64,000 bases of DNA. Origin: Micromonospora sp. C31 (GTDB taxonomy: Bacteria; Actinomycetota; Actinomycetes; Mycobacteriales; Micromonosporaceae). The notes beneath the pieces are model-generated. The model was not told the DNA's origin. It made no database searches and saw nothing but the letters and a program-made list of their open reading frames with translations. A program made the position numbers and the translations under genes. This document shows positions 40,137-48,714 of this stretch, one piece after another. Numbering within the stretch: position 1 is the stretch's first letter; each line of letters begins with the position of its first letter. The DNA is taken from assembly GCF_018070575.1 (NCBI RefSeq), contig NZ_JAGPXN010000016.1, positions 86,105 through 150,104 on the forward strand, given 5' to 3'.

Positions 40137-41192
40137 ATGACCCAGCACAGTCGCGACATGTCACGCCGTCGACTGCTCTTCGGCGGGGCCGCCGTCGGCG
40201 CCGGCGTGCTGCTCGCCGGCTGCACCAGCAACGAGAGCCAGCCGACCGAGGCGCAGACCAAGGCGGCGGGTGCGCCGGGCGGCAACAGCGAGCCCGGCAA
40301 GCGCGTCGTCATCGGCTTCTCCGCCCCGGCCGCGGACCACGGCTGGATCGCCGCCATCACCAACAACGCCAAGGCGCAGGCCGGGACGTACTCCGACGTG
40401 GAGTTCAAGTCGGTCGAGGCCGGCGCGGACGCGGCGGCCCAGCGGGCGGCGCTGTCCACGCTGATCTCGCAGAAGCCGGACGTGATCGTGTTGCTGCCGC
40501 ACGACGGCAAGGAACTCAACGCGTTCGGCCTGGAGGCGATGAAGGCCGGCGTGCCGGTGGTCAACCTGGACCGGGCCTTCCCCGACGCGCGGGCCTACCG
40601 GCTCCAGATCAAGGGCGACAACTACGGCATGGGGGTGGCCGCCGCCACCTACATGATCGAGCAGTTCAAGGCCAAGGGCGTCAGCAACCCGGTGATCGGC
40701 GAGATCGCCGGCATGGACGAGCTGGAGCTGACCCAGGAGCGGTCGAAGGGCTTCGCCGACACCCTGACGGCGAGCGGCTTCAAGGTCGCCAACCGTCGGG
40801 CGGCCCGCTTCACGGCCGACTCGGGGCAGCAGGAGGCGGCGCAGCTGCTCCAGGCGCTGCCGAAGATCGACGCGCTCTGGAACCACGACGACGACCAGGG
40901 CATCGGCGTGCTGGCCGCGGTGAACCAGAGTGGCCGCAAGGAGTTCTTCATGGTCGGCGGCGCCGGCTCGAAGAAGGCGATGGAGGACATCCAGGCGGAC
41001 AACACGGTGCTGAAGGCCACCGTGACCTACAGCCCTTCGATGGCCTCCTCGGCCGTCTCGCTGGCCCGGCTGATCGGCCAGGGCAGGGGCATGTCCGACC
41101 TGGTGGAACTTCAGGTACCCAAGGAGATCATCCTCGCCTCGGAGACGATCACCAAGGAGAACGCGGGCGACTACCTCAAGCTCGGGTTCTGA
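40137..41192 (+). CDS. Sugar-binding lipoprotein of CUT2 importer (Tat-exported)
   Basis: A 351-aa periplasmic-binding-protein-like lipoprotein. The N-terminus has a twin-arginine motif SRRRLLFGG, a hydrophobic stretch and a lipobox LLAGC, so it is probably exported folded through Tat and lipidated. The body is a type I sugar-binding fold: VVIGFSAPAADHGWIAAITNNA, KPDVIVLLPHDGKELNAF, GVPVVNLDRAFPDARAY, IGEIAGMDELELTQERSKGFADTL and ALWNHDDDQGIGVLAAV. ATG 40137 has AGGAGG 5 nt upstream. Confidence 0.93.
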   Translation: MTQHSRDMSRRRLLFGGAAVGAGVLLAGCTSNESQPTEAQTKAAGAPGGNSEPGKRVVIGFSAPAADHGWIAAITNNAKAQAGTYSDVEFKSVEAGADAAAQRAALSTLISQKPDVIVLLPHDGKELNAFGLEAMKAGVPVVNLDRAFPDARAYRLQIKGDNYGMGVAAATYMIEQFKAKGVSNPVIGEIAGMDELELTQERSKGFADTLTASGFKVANRRAARFTADSGQQEAAQLLQALPKIDALWNHDDDQGIGVLAAVNQSGRKEFFMVGGAGSKKAMEDIQADNTVLKATVTYSPSMASSAVSLARLIGQGRGMSDLVELQVPKEIILASETITKENAGDYLKLGF

Positions 41193-41212
41193 CACACGGG
41201 GGGAGACCCACC

Positions 41213-42475
41213 TTGTCCACGACAGACAGAGAACTGCGGGTCGGCATGGTCGGCTACGCGTTCATGGGCGCCGCACACTCGCAGGCGTGGCGCACCGTGA
41301 ACCGGGTGTTCGACCTGCCGGCGCGGGCCCGGATGGCGTTGATCTGCGGCCGGGACGCCGCGAAGGTGGCCGACGCCGCCGGCCGGCTGGGCTGGGACGC
41401 GTACACGACCGACTGGCGGGAGCTGATCGCCTCCGACGACATCGACGTGGTCGACGTCTGCACACCGGGCGACAGCCACGCCGAGATCGCCCTCGCCGCG
41501 TTGGCCGCCGGCAAGCACGTGCTGTGCGAGAAGCCGTTGGCCAACACGATCTCCGAGGCCCGGGCGATGGCCGCCGCGGCGGTCACCGCGCAGGCCGCGG
41601 GGGTGCGGTCGATGTGCGGGTTCAACTACCGACGGGTGCCGGCGGTGGCGATGATGCGCCGGCTCGTCGCCGACGGGCGGCTCGGGGTGATCCGGCACGT
41701 CCGGGCGACGTACCTGCAGGACTGGATCGTGGACCCGCAGTTTCCCCTGGTCTGGCGGTTGCAGCGGGACCGGGCCGGCTCCGGCGCGCTCGGCGACATC
41801 GGCGCGCACATCATCGACCTGACCCAGTACGTCACGGGCCGGCGGATCACCGGGGTCAGCGCGATCACCGAGACGTTCGTCAGGGAACGGCCACTGCCGG
41901 CCGGGTCGAGCGGACTGGCGGCGACGGTGGACGGGACGGGGGTGACGGTGGACGGGCTGGCGGCGGCCGACGCCAACGGCTCCGACGGTCACCGCCCGGC
42001 CACCGGGCCGGTCACCGTCGACGACGCGGCGGTCTTCGTGGCCCGGCTCGAGGGCGGGGTGCTGGCCACGTACGAGGCGAGCCGCTTCGCCACGGGCCGC
42101 AAGAACGCCCTCCGGGTGGAGATCAACGGCTCGCTGGGCACGGTGGCCTTCGACCTGGAGCGCCTCAACGAGCTGGAGTTCTACGACGCGACGCGGCCCG
42201 CCGCCGAGCAGGGGTTCGGTCGCATCCTGGTGACCGAGGGGGAGCATCCGTACATGTCCGCGTGGTGGCCGCCGGGGCACCTCATCGGCTACGAGCACTC
42301 CTTCACCCACCAGGCGCGGGACTTCGTCGAGGCGGTCGCCACCGGCGTCGACCCGGCCCCCTCCTTCGTCGACGGGTTGCAGGTGCAGCTCGTGCTGGAC
42401 GCGGTGACCCGGTCGGCGGAGCTGGGCTCCTCGTGGACCGAGGTGGAGCCGGCGCTGGCCACGGTCGCCGCCTGA
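41213..42475 (+). CDS. Gfo/Idh/MocA-family NAD(P)-dependent oxidoreductase
   Basis: A 420-aa sugar or cyclitol dehydrogenase, last gene of the importer operon. The Rossmann domain opens with VGMVGYAFMGAAHSQAW, followed by DVVDVCTPGDSHAEIALAALAAGKHVLCEKPLA (conserved EKP Lys). The C-terminal substrate domain has GSGALGDIGAHIIDL (conserved His). The TTG start at 41213 is supported by GGGGGAG 7 nt upstream. The class includes inositol 2-dehydrogenases and 3-keto-forming glycoside dehydrogenases, so an imported sugar or inositol is a plausible substrate. Confidence 0.92.
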   Translation: MSTTDRELRVGMVGYAFMGAAHSQAWRTVNRVFDLPARARMALICGRDAAKVADAAGRLGWDAYTTDWRELIASDDIDVVDVCTPGDSHAEIALAALAAGKHVLCEKPLANTISEARAMAAAAVTAQAAGVRSMCGFNYRRVPAVAMMRRLVADGRLGVIRHVRATYLQDWIVDPQFPLVWRLQRDRAGSGALGDIGAHIIDLTQYVTGRRITGVSAITETFVRERPLPAGSSGLAATVDGTGVTVDGLAAADANGSDGHRPATGPVTVDDAAVFVARLEGGVLATYEASRFATGRKNALRVEINGSLGTVAFDLERLNELEFYDATRPAAEQGFGRILVTEGEHPYMSAWWPPGHLIGYEHSFTHQARDFVEAVATGVDPAPSFVDGLQVQLVLDAVTRSAELGSSWTEVEPALATVAA

Positions 42476-42552
42476 TCCGCCTCCGGTGCCGACCGGCGAG
42501 GGACCGGCCGCGGTTGCGCCCCGCGGCCGGGACGAGGTCGGCGCCGGAGGGT

Positions 42553-42583
42553 GTGCCCACCGGGCCGGTGGTCCGGTGGGCAC
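42553..42583. terminator. Terminator hairpin after the sugar importer operon
   Basis: Perfect 11-bp stem GTGCCCACCGG/CCGGTGGGCAC with a 9-nt loop. A second, longer hairpin follows at 42591-42643 (15 of 16 outer pairs, plus an inner GACCGGG/CCCCGGTC stem). Confidence 0.75.
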
Positions 42584-42867
42584 GAGCAGAACGGTCGTCC
42601 GGTGCGGCCGGACCGGGATTCCCCGGTCGCACCGGAGGACCGTCACCACCCGGCGACGCCGCCGGGGGTGTCACCCCACGACGTCCGGTCGGTGCGCGCC
42701 GTCGTCCCGACCGGCGGGTGCGGGGGAGGCAGGGACGGGACGCCGACCGGCCCTGCCTGCCAGCCCCGTCCGTCCGCGCCCGCACCGGGATCCGGGCCGG
42801 GTCGTCGCCGCCGACGTCGACACCGGACCGGTGGGCTCCTCCCGGGGCGGCCGGCGGACGGGGCCCA

Positions 42868-42922
42868 TCTGCATAGATGCATATCTTTCTGAACAAACTT
42901 CTGATATCTATATAACTCAATG
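42868..42922 (+). promoter_or_regulatory. AT-rich promoter island of the ebo-like cluster
   Basis: Contains a GCATAGATGCATATC stretch, TTTCTGAACAAACTTCTGA (a loose dyad flanked by ATATC and GATAT) and TATCTATATAACT as likely -10 region. This leaves a leader of about 35 nt with GGAAGGAG before ATG 42957. It is by far the most AT-rich stretch in the window. Confidence 0.55.
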
Positions 42923-42956
42923 CACGGCTGGTTCCTCCTGATCGGGAAGGAGCACC

Positions 42957-44117
42957 ATGCGTACGGGTGTCTGGCTGGTGGGGGCGCGCGGCTCGGTCGC
43001 GACCACCAGCATCGTGGGGGCGCTCGCCCTGCGGTCCGGGCTCACCGGCCCGACCGGCTGCGTCACCGAGCTGCCCGACCTGCGCGGGCCCGCCCTGCCG
43101 GCCTTCACCGACCTGGTCTTCGGCGGGCACGACGTCGTCACCACCCCGCTGACGAAGCGGGCCGAGGCCCTGGCCACCGCCGGCGTGCTGCCCGGCCGAC
43201 TGGTCACCGCCCTCCCCGACGAACTGGCCGCCGTCGAGGACGAGCTGCGCCCGGCCCCTGCCGGCGGCAGCCAGGCGGAACGGGCCGCCGCGGTCGTACG
43301 GGACCTCACCGACTTCCGCCGCCGGCACGGGCTGGACCGGGTGGTGGTGGTCAACGTCTCGGCCACCGAACCGGCCGCCCGCCCGCATCCGGGGCACGCC
43401 GACCCGGGCGCGCTGGCCGCCGCGCTCGCCGGTGGCGACGAGGTGCTGCCGCCCAGCTCCCTCTACGCGTACGCGGCGGTGCGCGCCGGCTGCCCGTACG
43501 TCGACTTCACCCCGTCCACCGGGCTGCGGCTGCCGGCCCTGGCGGCGCTGGCCGCCGAGTGCGGGATCCCCTACGCCGGGCACGACGGCAAGACGGGGGA
43601 GACCCTGGTCAAGTCCGTGCTCGCGCCGATGTTCGCGATGCGGCACCTAGCGGTGCGCTCCTGGTCCGGGGTCAACCTGCTCGGCGGCGGCGACGGCGCC
43701 ACCCTCGCCGACCCGGCGGCCAACGCGGCCAAGGTGGAGAGCAAGCAACGGGTGCTCGGCGAGACCCTCGGCCACGTCCCGCAGGGCGGCACCCGCATCG
43801 AGTACGTCGAGGCGTTGGGCGACTTCAAGACCGCGTGGGACCTGGTCACCTTCGCCGGGTTCCTCGGCACCGGGATGCGGATGGAGTTCACCTGGCACGG
43901 CTGCGACTCGGCCCTGGCCGCACCCCTCGTGCTGGACCTGGCCCGGCTCACCGCCGCCGCGCACGCCGCCGGCCACACCGGCCCCCTCACCGACCTCGCC
44001 TTCTTCTTCAAGGACCCGCTCGGCGCGTCCACCCACTCGCTCGCCGAGCAGTGGACCCGGCTGTGCGGGTTCACCCGCCGGCTGCACGCGGGGGGCACCG
44101 ATGCCGCGCCTCGCTGA
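42957..44117 (+). CDS. Divergent inositol-1-phosphate synthase (ebo-cluster type)
   Basis: A 386-aa member of the myo-inositol-1-phosphate synthase family, which cyclises glucose 6-phosphate to inositol phosphate using NAD. The NAD-binding start is VWLVGARGSVATTSIVGALAL. Catalytic-core motifs are HDGKTGETLVKSVLAPMF (family GDDxKSGxTxxKS) and WSGVNLLGGGDGATLADP (family NxLGNNDGxxL). It differs strongly from the housekeeping actinobacterial Ino1, which opens differently, so it is a specialised paralogue. ATG 42957 follows GGAAGGAG. It is first in the cluster and overlaps the next gene by 17 nt. Confidence 0.85.
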   Translation: MRTGVWLVGARGSVATTSIVGALALRSGLTGPTGCVTELPDLRGPALPAFTDLVFGGHDVVTTPLTKRAEALATAGVLPGRLVTALPDELAAVEDELRPAPAGGSQAERAAAVVRDLTDFRRRHGLDRVVVVNVSATEPAARPHPGHADPGALAAALAGGDEVLPPSSLYAYAAVRAGCPYVDFTPSTGLRLPALAALAAECGIPYAGHDGKTGETLVKSVLAPMFAMRHLAVRSWSGVNLLGGGDGATLADPAANAAKVESKQRVLGETLGHVPQGGTRIEYVEALGDFKTAWDLVTFAGFLGTGMRMEFTWHGCDSALAAPLVLDLARLTAAAHAAGHTGPLTDLAFFFKDPLGASTHSLAEQWTRLCGFTRRLHAGGTDAAPR

Positions 44118-45033
44118 CCTCGCCGAGCTGGTCCGGGCGCCGGCCGCGCTGTCGGTGCCCGGGGACGTCGTCGCCGGGGCGGCGGCAGCCGGCACGCTCG
44201 GGCGGCGTACGCCCGCGCTGGCCGCCGCGTCCGTCCTGCTCTACTGGGCGGGGATGGCGGCCAACGACTGGGCCGACCGCCGGCTGGACGCCGTCGAACG
44301 CCCCGAGCGGCCCATCCCCAGCGGCCGGGTCGCCCCCGGGGTCGCGCTCGGCCTCGCCGCCGGGCTCACCGCCGCCGGCGTCGCGCTGGCCACCGCCGCC
44401 GGGGGCAGGCGCGCCGCGGCGGTCGCCGTCCCGCTCGCCGCCGCCGTCTGGGGGTACGACCTGGCGGCGAAGTCGACCCCCGCCGGGCCGGCCGTGATGG
44501 CCGCCTGCCGAGGGCTGGACGTGCTGCTGGGCGCGACGGGCGGCCGGGTGCGCACGGCGGTACCGGCGGCGGCCACCGTCGCCGCGCACACCTGGACGGT
44601 CACCGCGCTCTCCCGACGGGAGGTCACCGGCGCCGACGCCGCGCTGCCGCTGCGTACCCTCGCCGGCACCGCCCTGGTCGCCGCGAGCGCCGGAGTGCCG
44701 CCGCGCCCGGTCCGCGCCCGGCCCCGGGTCGTCGCCCGCGCGAGGCCCACCGACGTGCCGGACCGCGTCCTCCGCCCGGGCCCCGGCGTCGCGGTCGCGC
44801 TGCCGGCGCTGCTGGCCGGCTGGTACGCGGCCCGGTACGGCGCCGCCCAGGCCCGGGCGGCGGCCGACCCCCGGCCCGGCCCGGTGCGGGCGGCGGTGGG
44901 AGCGGGGATCACCGGGCTGCCCGCGTTGCAGGGCGCCCTCGCCGCCCGCGCCGGGGCCGGGCTGCTGGGCCTGGCGGTGGCGGCGGCCGCGCCGCTCGGT
45001 GGCCACCTGGCGCGGAAGATCTCCCCGACGTGA
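44101..45033 (+). CDS. eboC: UbiA-family prenyltransferase (EboC / SCO3242-like)
   Basis: A 310-aa membrane prenyltransferase with about eight helices, moving a prenyl group onto an acceptor. The first Asp-rich motif is NDWADRRLDAVERPERPIPSG. The second is the reduced YDLAAKSTPAGPAVMAACRGLDVLLG region, as in the EboC/SCO3242 subfamily. Located between a cyclitol synthase and a TIM-barrel isomerase, it may prenylate a cyclitol or sugar-derived acceptor. The prenyl donor is probably made by the polyprenyl synthase at the end of the cluster. GTGA overlap with the next gene. Confidence 0.88.
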   Translation: MPRLADLAELVRAPAALSVPGDVVAGAAAAGTLGRRTPALAAASVLLYWAGMAANDWADRRLDAVERPERPIPSGRVAPGVALGLAAGLTAAGVALATAAGGRRAAAVAVPLAAAVWGYDLAAKSTPAGPAVMAACRGLDVLLGATGGRVRTAVPAAATVAAHTWTVTALSRREVTGADAALPLRTLAGTALVAASAGVPPRPVRARPRVVARARPTDVPDRVLRPGPGVAVALPALLAGWYAARYGAAQARAAADPRPGPVRAAVGAGITGLPALQGALAARAGAGLLGLAVAAAAPLGGHLARKISPT

Positions 45034-46016
45034 GGACCCCACCGACCCCCGCACCGGACCGCCGGGGCCCGGCCGCCGCCCCGGACGCGCCCGCGCCCGC
45101 ACGCGCCGGCACCGACGCGGCCCACCCGGACCGCGACGGCCTGCGGTTCGGCTACGGGACCAACGGGTTCGCCAACCACCGGCTGACCGACGCGCTCGCC
45201 GTCGTCGCCGACCTGGGCTACCAGGGCGTCGCGCTCACCCTGGACCACGACCACCTCGACCCGTTCGCGCCCGCGCTGGCCCGGCGGGTGGCCGCCGTCG
45301 CCCGCCGGCTCGCGGCGCTCGACCTCGCCGTGGTCGTCGAGACCGGCGCCCGCTACCTGCTCGACCCGTGGCACAAGCACGCCCCGACGCTGCTGCACGA
45401 CGACCCGGCGCGGCGGATCGACTTCCTGCGCCGGGCCGTACGCATCGGCGCCGACCTGGGCGCGCAGGCCGTCTCCCTCTGGTCCGGCGTACGCCCCGCC
45501 ACGGTCGCGCCGGTGACCGCCTGGGACCGGCTGGTCGCCGGCTGCGCGACGGTGCTCGACGCCGCCGAGGCGGCCGGGACGACTCTCGGCTTCGAACCGG
45601 AGCCGGGCATGCTGGTCGAGGACATCGCCGGCTGGCACCGGCTGCGCGCCGCGCTCGGCGACCCGGCCCGCCTCGGCATCACCCTCGACATCGGACACTG
45701 CCGCTGCCTGGAGCCCCGGCCGGTCCCCGAGTGCGTGCGCGAGGTGGCCGCGCACCTGGTCAACGTGCAGATCGACGACATGCGCCGGGGTGTGCACGAA
45801 CACCTGGAGTTCGGCGCCGGCGAAATCGACTTCCCGCCCGTGCTGCGCGCCCTGGGCGACGTCGGCTACCGGGGCCTGATCGCCGTGGAACTGCCCCGGC
45901 ACTCGCACGCCGCCCCCGCCGTCGCGGCCCGCTCGCTCGACTTCCTGCGCGCCGCCGAGAGGAAAGCGGCGCGACCGCAACCGGGTGCGACCGGGAGGCA
46001 ATCGGCGCGACGGTGA
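45030..46016 (+). CDS. Xylose-isomerase-like TIM-barrel protein of the ebo-like cluster
   Basis: A 328-aa sugar-phosphate isomerase/epimerase-type barrel after a 40-residue low-complexity N-terminus. Metal-site elements are visible: GFEPEPGML (Glu), TLDIGHCRC (Asp, His), VQIDDMRRGVHEHLEFG (Asp, His) and AVELPRHSH (Glu). It is distinct from the larger EboE barrel encoded downstream. GTG 45030 overlaps the prenyltransferase stop. A role in isomerising the cyclitol or sugar head group is an inference from context. Confidence 0.82.
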   Translation: MRTPPTPAPDRRGPAAAPDAPAPARAGTDAAHPDRDGLRFGYGTNGFANHRLTDALAVVADLGYQGVALTLDHDHLDPFAPALARRVAAVARRLAALDLAVVVETGARYLLDPWHKHAPTLLHDDPARRIDFLRRAVRIGADLGAQAVSLWSGVRPATVAPVTAWDRLVAGCATVLDAAEAAGTTLGFEPEPGMLVEDIAGWHRLRAALGDPARLGITLDIGHCRCLEPRPVPECVREVAAHLVNVQIDDMRRGVHEHLEFGAGEIDFPPVLRALGDVGYRGLIAVELPRHSHAAPAVAARSLDFLRAAERKAARPQPGATGRQSARR

Positions 46017-46052
46017 CGCCGGCCACGGCGGAGGCACGAGAGAGGAGACGGG

Positions 46053-46655
46053 ATGACACCGGATGCACTGCGGGCCGCGCTGCGGGGCGTACCCGATCCT
46101 GACTGGCTCGACGCGGCGCTGCGCCGGGTGGCGGCCGAGCCGGCGGCCATCGACCGGTCGTTCCCGGCCGCCGGGCGGCGCTGCGGCCGGGCGCCGCTGC
46201 CCGCCGCACCCGGCTGGAGCGCCGACGAGGCGGTCCGGGCCCTGCTGCTGGCCGCGCTGCCGGCCGACCACGCCGCGCACGCGGAGTCCCGCTACCGCCA
46301 CGGCGACGCCGCCGAGAAGCGGGCCGTGCTCAAGGCCCTGCCGCTGCTGCCAATCGGCGCGGCGGGGGTGCCGCTGCTGCACGACGCGATCCGCACCAAC
46401 GACACCCGGCTGCTGACCGCCGCCCTCGGCCCGTACGCCCGGCACCTCGACCCGGCCGCCTGGCGGCAGGCGGTGCTCAAGTGCGTCTTCACCGGGGTGC
46501 CGCTGGCTGTGGTGCACGACCTCGACGCCCGCGCCGACGGCGAACTCGCCGCGATGCTCGGGGCGCTGGCCGCCGAGCGGCACGCCGCCGGGCGCGGCCT
46601 GCCGGCGGACGCGACCGACCTGCTCACCCGGCTGCGCGCGAACCAGGAGGCGTGA
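46053..46655 (+). CDS. eboA: EboA-like protein
   Basis: A 200-aa, Ala/Arg/Leu-rich helical protein that matches the EboA domain in character and position. Its N-terminus is LRAALRGVPDPDWLDAALRRVAAEP, and it contains the segments AEKRAVLKALPLLPIG and DAIRTNDTRLLTAALGPYARHLDPAAWRQAVLKCVFTGVPL. EboA in cyanobacteria is a soluble protein needed for export of the scytonemin monomer to the periplasm; its activity is unknown. GAGAGGAG precedes ATG 46053. The stop overlaps the next ATG (TGATG). Confidence 0.78.
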   Translation: MTPDALRAALRGVPDPDWLDAALRRVAAEPAAIDRSFPAAGRRCGRAPLPAAPGWSADEAVRALLLAALPADHAAHAESRYRHGDAAEKRAVLKALPLLPIGAAGVPLLHDAIRTNDTRLLTAALGPYARHLDPAAWRQAVLKCVFTGVPLAVVHDLDARADGELAAMLGALAAERHAAGRGLPADATDLLTRLRANQEA

Positions 46656-47518
46656 TGCGCATCTTCGACCCGCACATCCACATGACCTCGCGGACCACCG
46701 ACGACTACGAGCGGATGGCCGCCGCCGGCGTCCGGGCGGTGGTGGAACCGGCGTTCTGGCTCGGGCAGCCCCGCACCAGCCCCGCCTCCTTCGCCGACTA
46801 CTTCGACTCGCTGATCGGCTGGGAGCCGTTCCGGGCCGGGCAGTTCGGCGTGCGGCACCACGCCACGGTCGCACTGAACCCGAAGGAGGCCAACGACCCG
46901 CGCTGCCGCCCGGTGCTCGACCTGCTGCCGCGCTACCTGGAGAAGGACGCCGTGGTGGCGGTCGGCGAGATCGGCTACGACTCGATGACCCCGCAGGAGG
47001 ACGAGGCTTTCGCCGCCCAGCTCGCCCTGGCCGTGGCGCACGACCTGCCGGCGCTGGTGCACACCCCGCACCGGGACAAGGCACGCGGCGTCGAGCGCAG
47101 CCTCGCGGTGGTGGCCGAGTCGGGGATCGGTCCGGGCCGGGTGGTGCTCGACCACCTCAATGAGGTGACGGTGGGGCTGGTCCGCGACACCGGCTGCTGG
47201 CTGGGCTTCTCCATCTATCCCGACACCAAAATGTCGCCGCCGCGCATGGTGGAGCTGCTGCGGGCGTACGGGACGGAGCGGATGCTGGTCAACTCGGCGG
47301 CCGACTGGGGACGCTCCGACCCGCTGCTGACCCGGGCCACCGGCGAGGCGATGCTGCTGGCCGGCTTCACCGCCGACGACGTGGACCGGGTGCTGTGGCG
47401 CAACCCGGTCGAGTTCTACGGCCAGTCGGGGCGGCTCGACCTGACGGACCTGGACGCCGCCGTCGACGCCGGGACGGGCACGTGGGCCGGCAACTCGATC
47501 CTGCGCGGCGGCAGCTGA
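46655..47518 (+). CDS. eboB: TatD-family metal-dependent hydrolase, EboB-like
   Basis: A 287-aa amidohydrolase-fold protein. MRIFDPHIHMTSRTTDDY gives the HxH pair (H7, H9). VGEIGYDSMTPQEDEAFAAQLALA carries a metal-site Glu, ALVHTPH a His, and VLDHLNEVT another. The TTDDYERMAAAGVRAVVEPAFWLGQ opening is characteristic of EboB, separating it from housekeeping TatD DNases. The start ATG overlaps the EboA stop, and its stop overlaps the next ATG. Confidence 0.87.
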   Translation: MRIFDPHIHMTSRTTDDYERMAAAGVRAVVEPAFWLGQPRTSPASFADYFDSLIGWEPFRAGQFGVRHHATVALNPKEANDPRCRPVLDLLPRYLEKDAVVAVGEIGYDSMTPQEDEAFAAQLALAVAHDLPALVHTPHRDKARGVERSLAVVAESGIGPGRVVLDHLNEVTVGLVRDTGCWLGFSIYPDTKMSPPRMVELLRAYGTERMLVNSAADWGRSDPLLTRATGEAMLLAGFTADDVDRVLWRNPVEFYGQSGRLDLTDLDAAVDAGTGTWAGNSILRGGS

Positions 47519-48714
47519 TGCGGCTGCGGCACCCCGGCGGCGGCACCGTCCACCTCGGCTACTGCACCAACGTGCACCCCGCCGAGGACCTCGCCGGCAT
47601 CCTGCGCCAGTTGGACACCCACGCCGTGCCCGTACGCGAGGCGCTCGGCGCCGACCTGCTCGGCCTCGGGCTGTGGCTGGCCGCCCCGGTCGCCGCCGAG
47701 CTGGCCGCCGACCCGGCCGCCCGTCGCCGGCTGCGCGCCGAGCTGACCGTCCGGGGGCTGGAGGTGGTCACCCTCAACGGCTTCCCGTACGCGGCCTTCC
47801 AGGCGCCCGTGGTCAAGGGCGACGTCTACCGCCCGGACTGGACCACCCCCGCGCGGCTCGCGTACACCCTGGACCTGGCCCGGGTGCTCGCCGACCTGCT
47901 GCCCGACGACGCGGCCCGGGGTTCGGTCTCCACCCTGCCGCTGGCCTGGCGGCAGCCCTGGGACGCCGCCCGCGCGGACGCCGCCCGCCGACGGCTCGAC
48001 GAGCTGGCGGCCGGTCTGGCGGCCGTCGAGCGGCAGACCGGCCGGCCGGTGCGGGTCGGCTTCGAGCCGGAGCCCGGCTGCGTGGTGGAGAGCACCGGGC
48101 AGGCCGTCGCGGCCCTGTCCGGCGTGGACAGCGACCGGATCGGCGTCTGCCTGGACCTCGCCCACCTCGCCTGCGCGTGGGAGGAGCCCGCCGACGCGCT
48201 GCGCCGGCTGCGTACGGCCGGCCTGCCGGTGGTGAAGGTGCAGGTCTCGGCCGCCATCGAGGCGCCCGCCGGGGCCACGTCGGCGCTGCGCCGCTGGGTG
48301 GAGCCGCGCTTCCTGCACCAGACCCGCGCCGCCGGCTGCGCGGGCGCGGCGGACCCGGCCCACCCGGCCCACGCCGCCGACGACCTGGACGCCGCCCTGG
48401 ACGCGCGGCTGCCCGGGCCGTGGCGGGTGCACTACCACGTGCCGCTGCACGCCCCGCCCGAGCCGCCGCTGGGCTCCACCCTGCCGGTGTTGCGCGCCGC
48501 GCTGGCCGCGCTCTACGCCGGGCCCGCGCCGGGCTGCGACCACCTGGACGTCGAGACGTACACCTGGGGGGTGCTGCCGGCCGCGCGGCGCCCGCGCACC
48601 GACGCGGAGCTGGCCGTCGGCATCGCCGCGGAGCTGGCCTTCGCCCGCGCGGAGCTGGTCGCCCTCAGTCTCGCGCCGGCGGATGACCGGCACGACAGCG
48701 GGGTGCCGGCGTGA
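47518..48714 (+). CDS. eboE: EboE-like TIM-barrel protein
   Basis: A 398-aa protein beginning HLGYCTNVHPAEDLAGILRQLDTHAVPVREALG, the typical EboE opening. It has a xylose-isomerase-like barrel with EVVTLNGFPYAAFQAPVVKGDVYRPDW, VGFEPEPGCVVE and GVCLDLAHLACAWEEP. In cyanobacteria EboE is one of the conserved metabolite-traffic proteins with unproven chemistry. Start and stop overlap the neighbours (TGATG and GTGA), so it is translationally coupled on both sides. Confidence 0.88.
   Translation: MRLRHPGGGTVHLGYCTNVHPAEDLAGILRQLDTHAVPVREALGADLLGLGLWLAAPVAAELAADPAARRRLRAELTVRGLEVVTLNGFPYAAFQAPVVKGDVYRPDWTTPARLAYTLDLARVLADLLPDDAARGSVSTLPLAWRQPWDAARADAARRRLDELAAGLAAVERQTGRPVRVGFEPEPGCVVESTGQAVAALSGVDSDRIGVCLDLAHLACAWEEPADALRRLRTAGLPVVKVQVSAAIEAPAGATSALRRWVEPRFLHQTRAAGCAGAADPAHPAHAADDLDAALDARLPGPWRVHYHVPLHAPPEPPLGSTLPVLRAALAALYAGPAPGCDHLDVETYTWGVLPAARRPRTDAELAVGIAAELAFARAELVALSLAPADDRHDSGVPA

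Larger units (their letters stand above)
42476..42956. other. 481-bp intergenic region: terminator hairpins and AT-rich promoter
   Basis: No gene. The first part contains two strong hairpins (42553-42583 and 42591-42643). The last 90 bp contain an island unusually rich in A and T (42868-42922), which is the probable promoter of the following eight-gene cluster. Confidence 0.7.
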
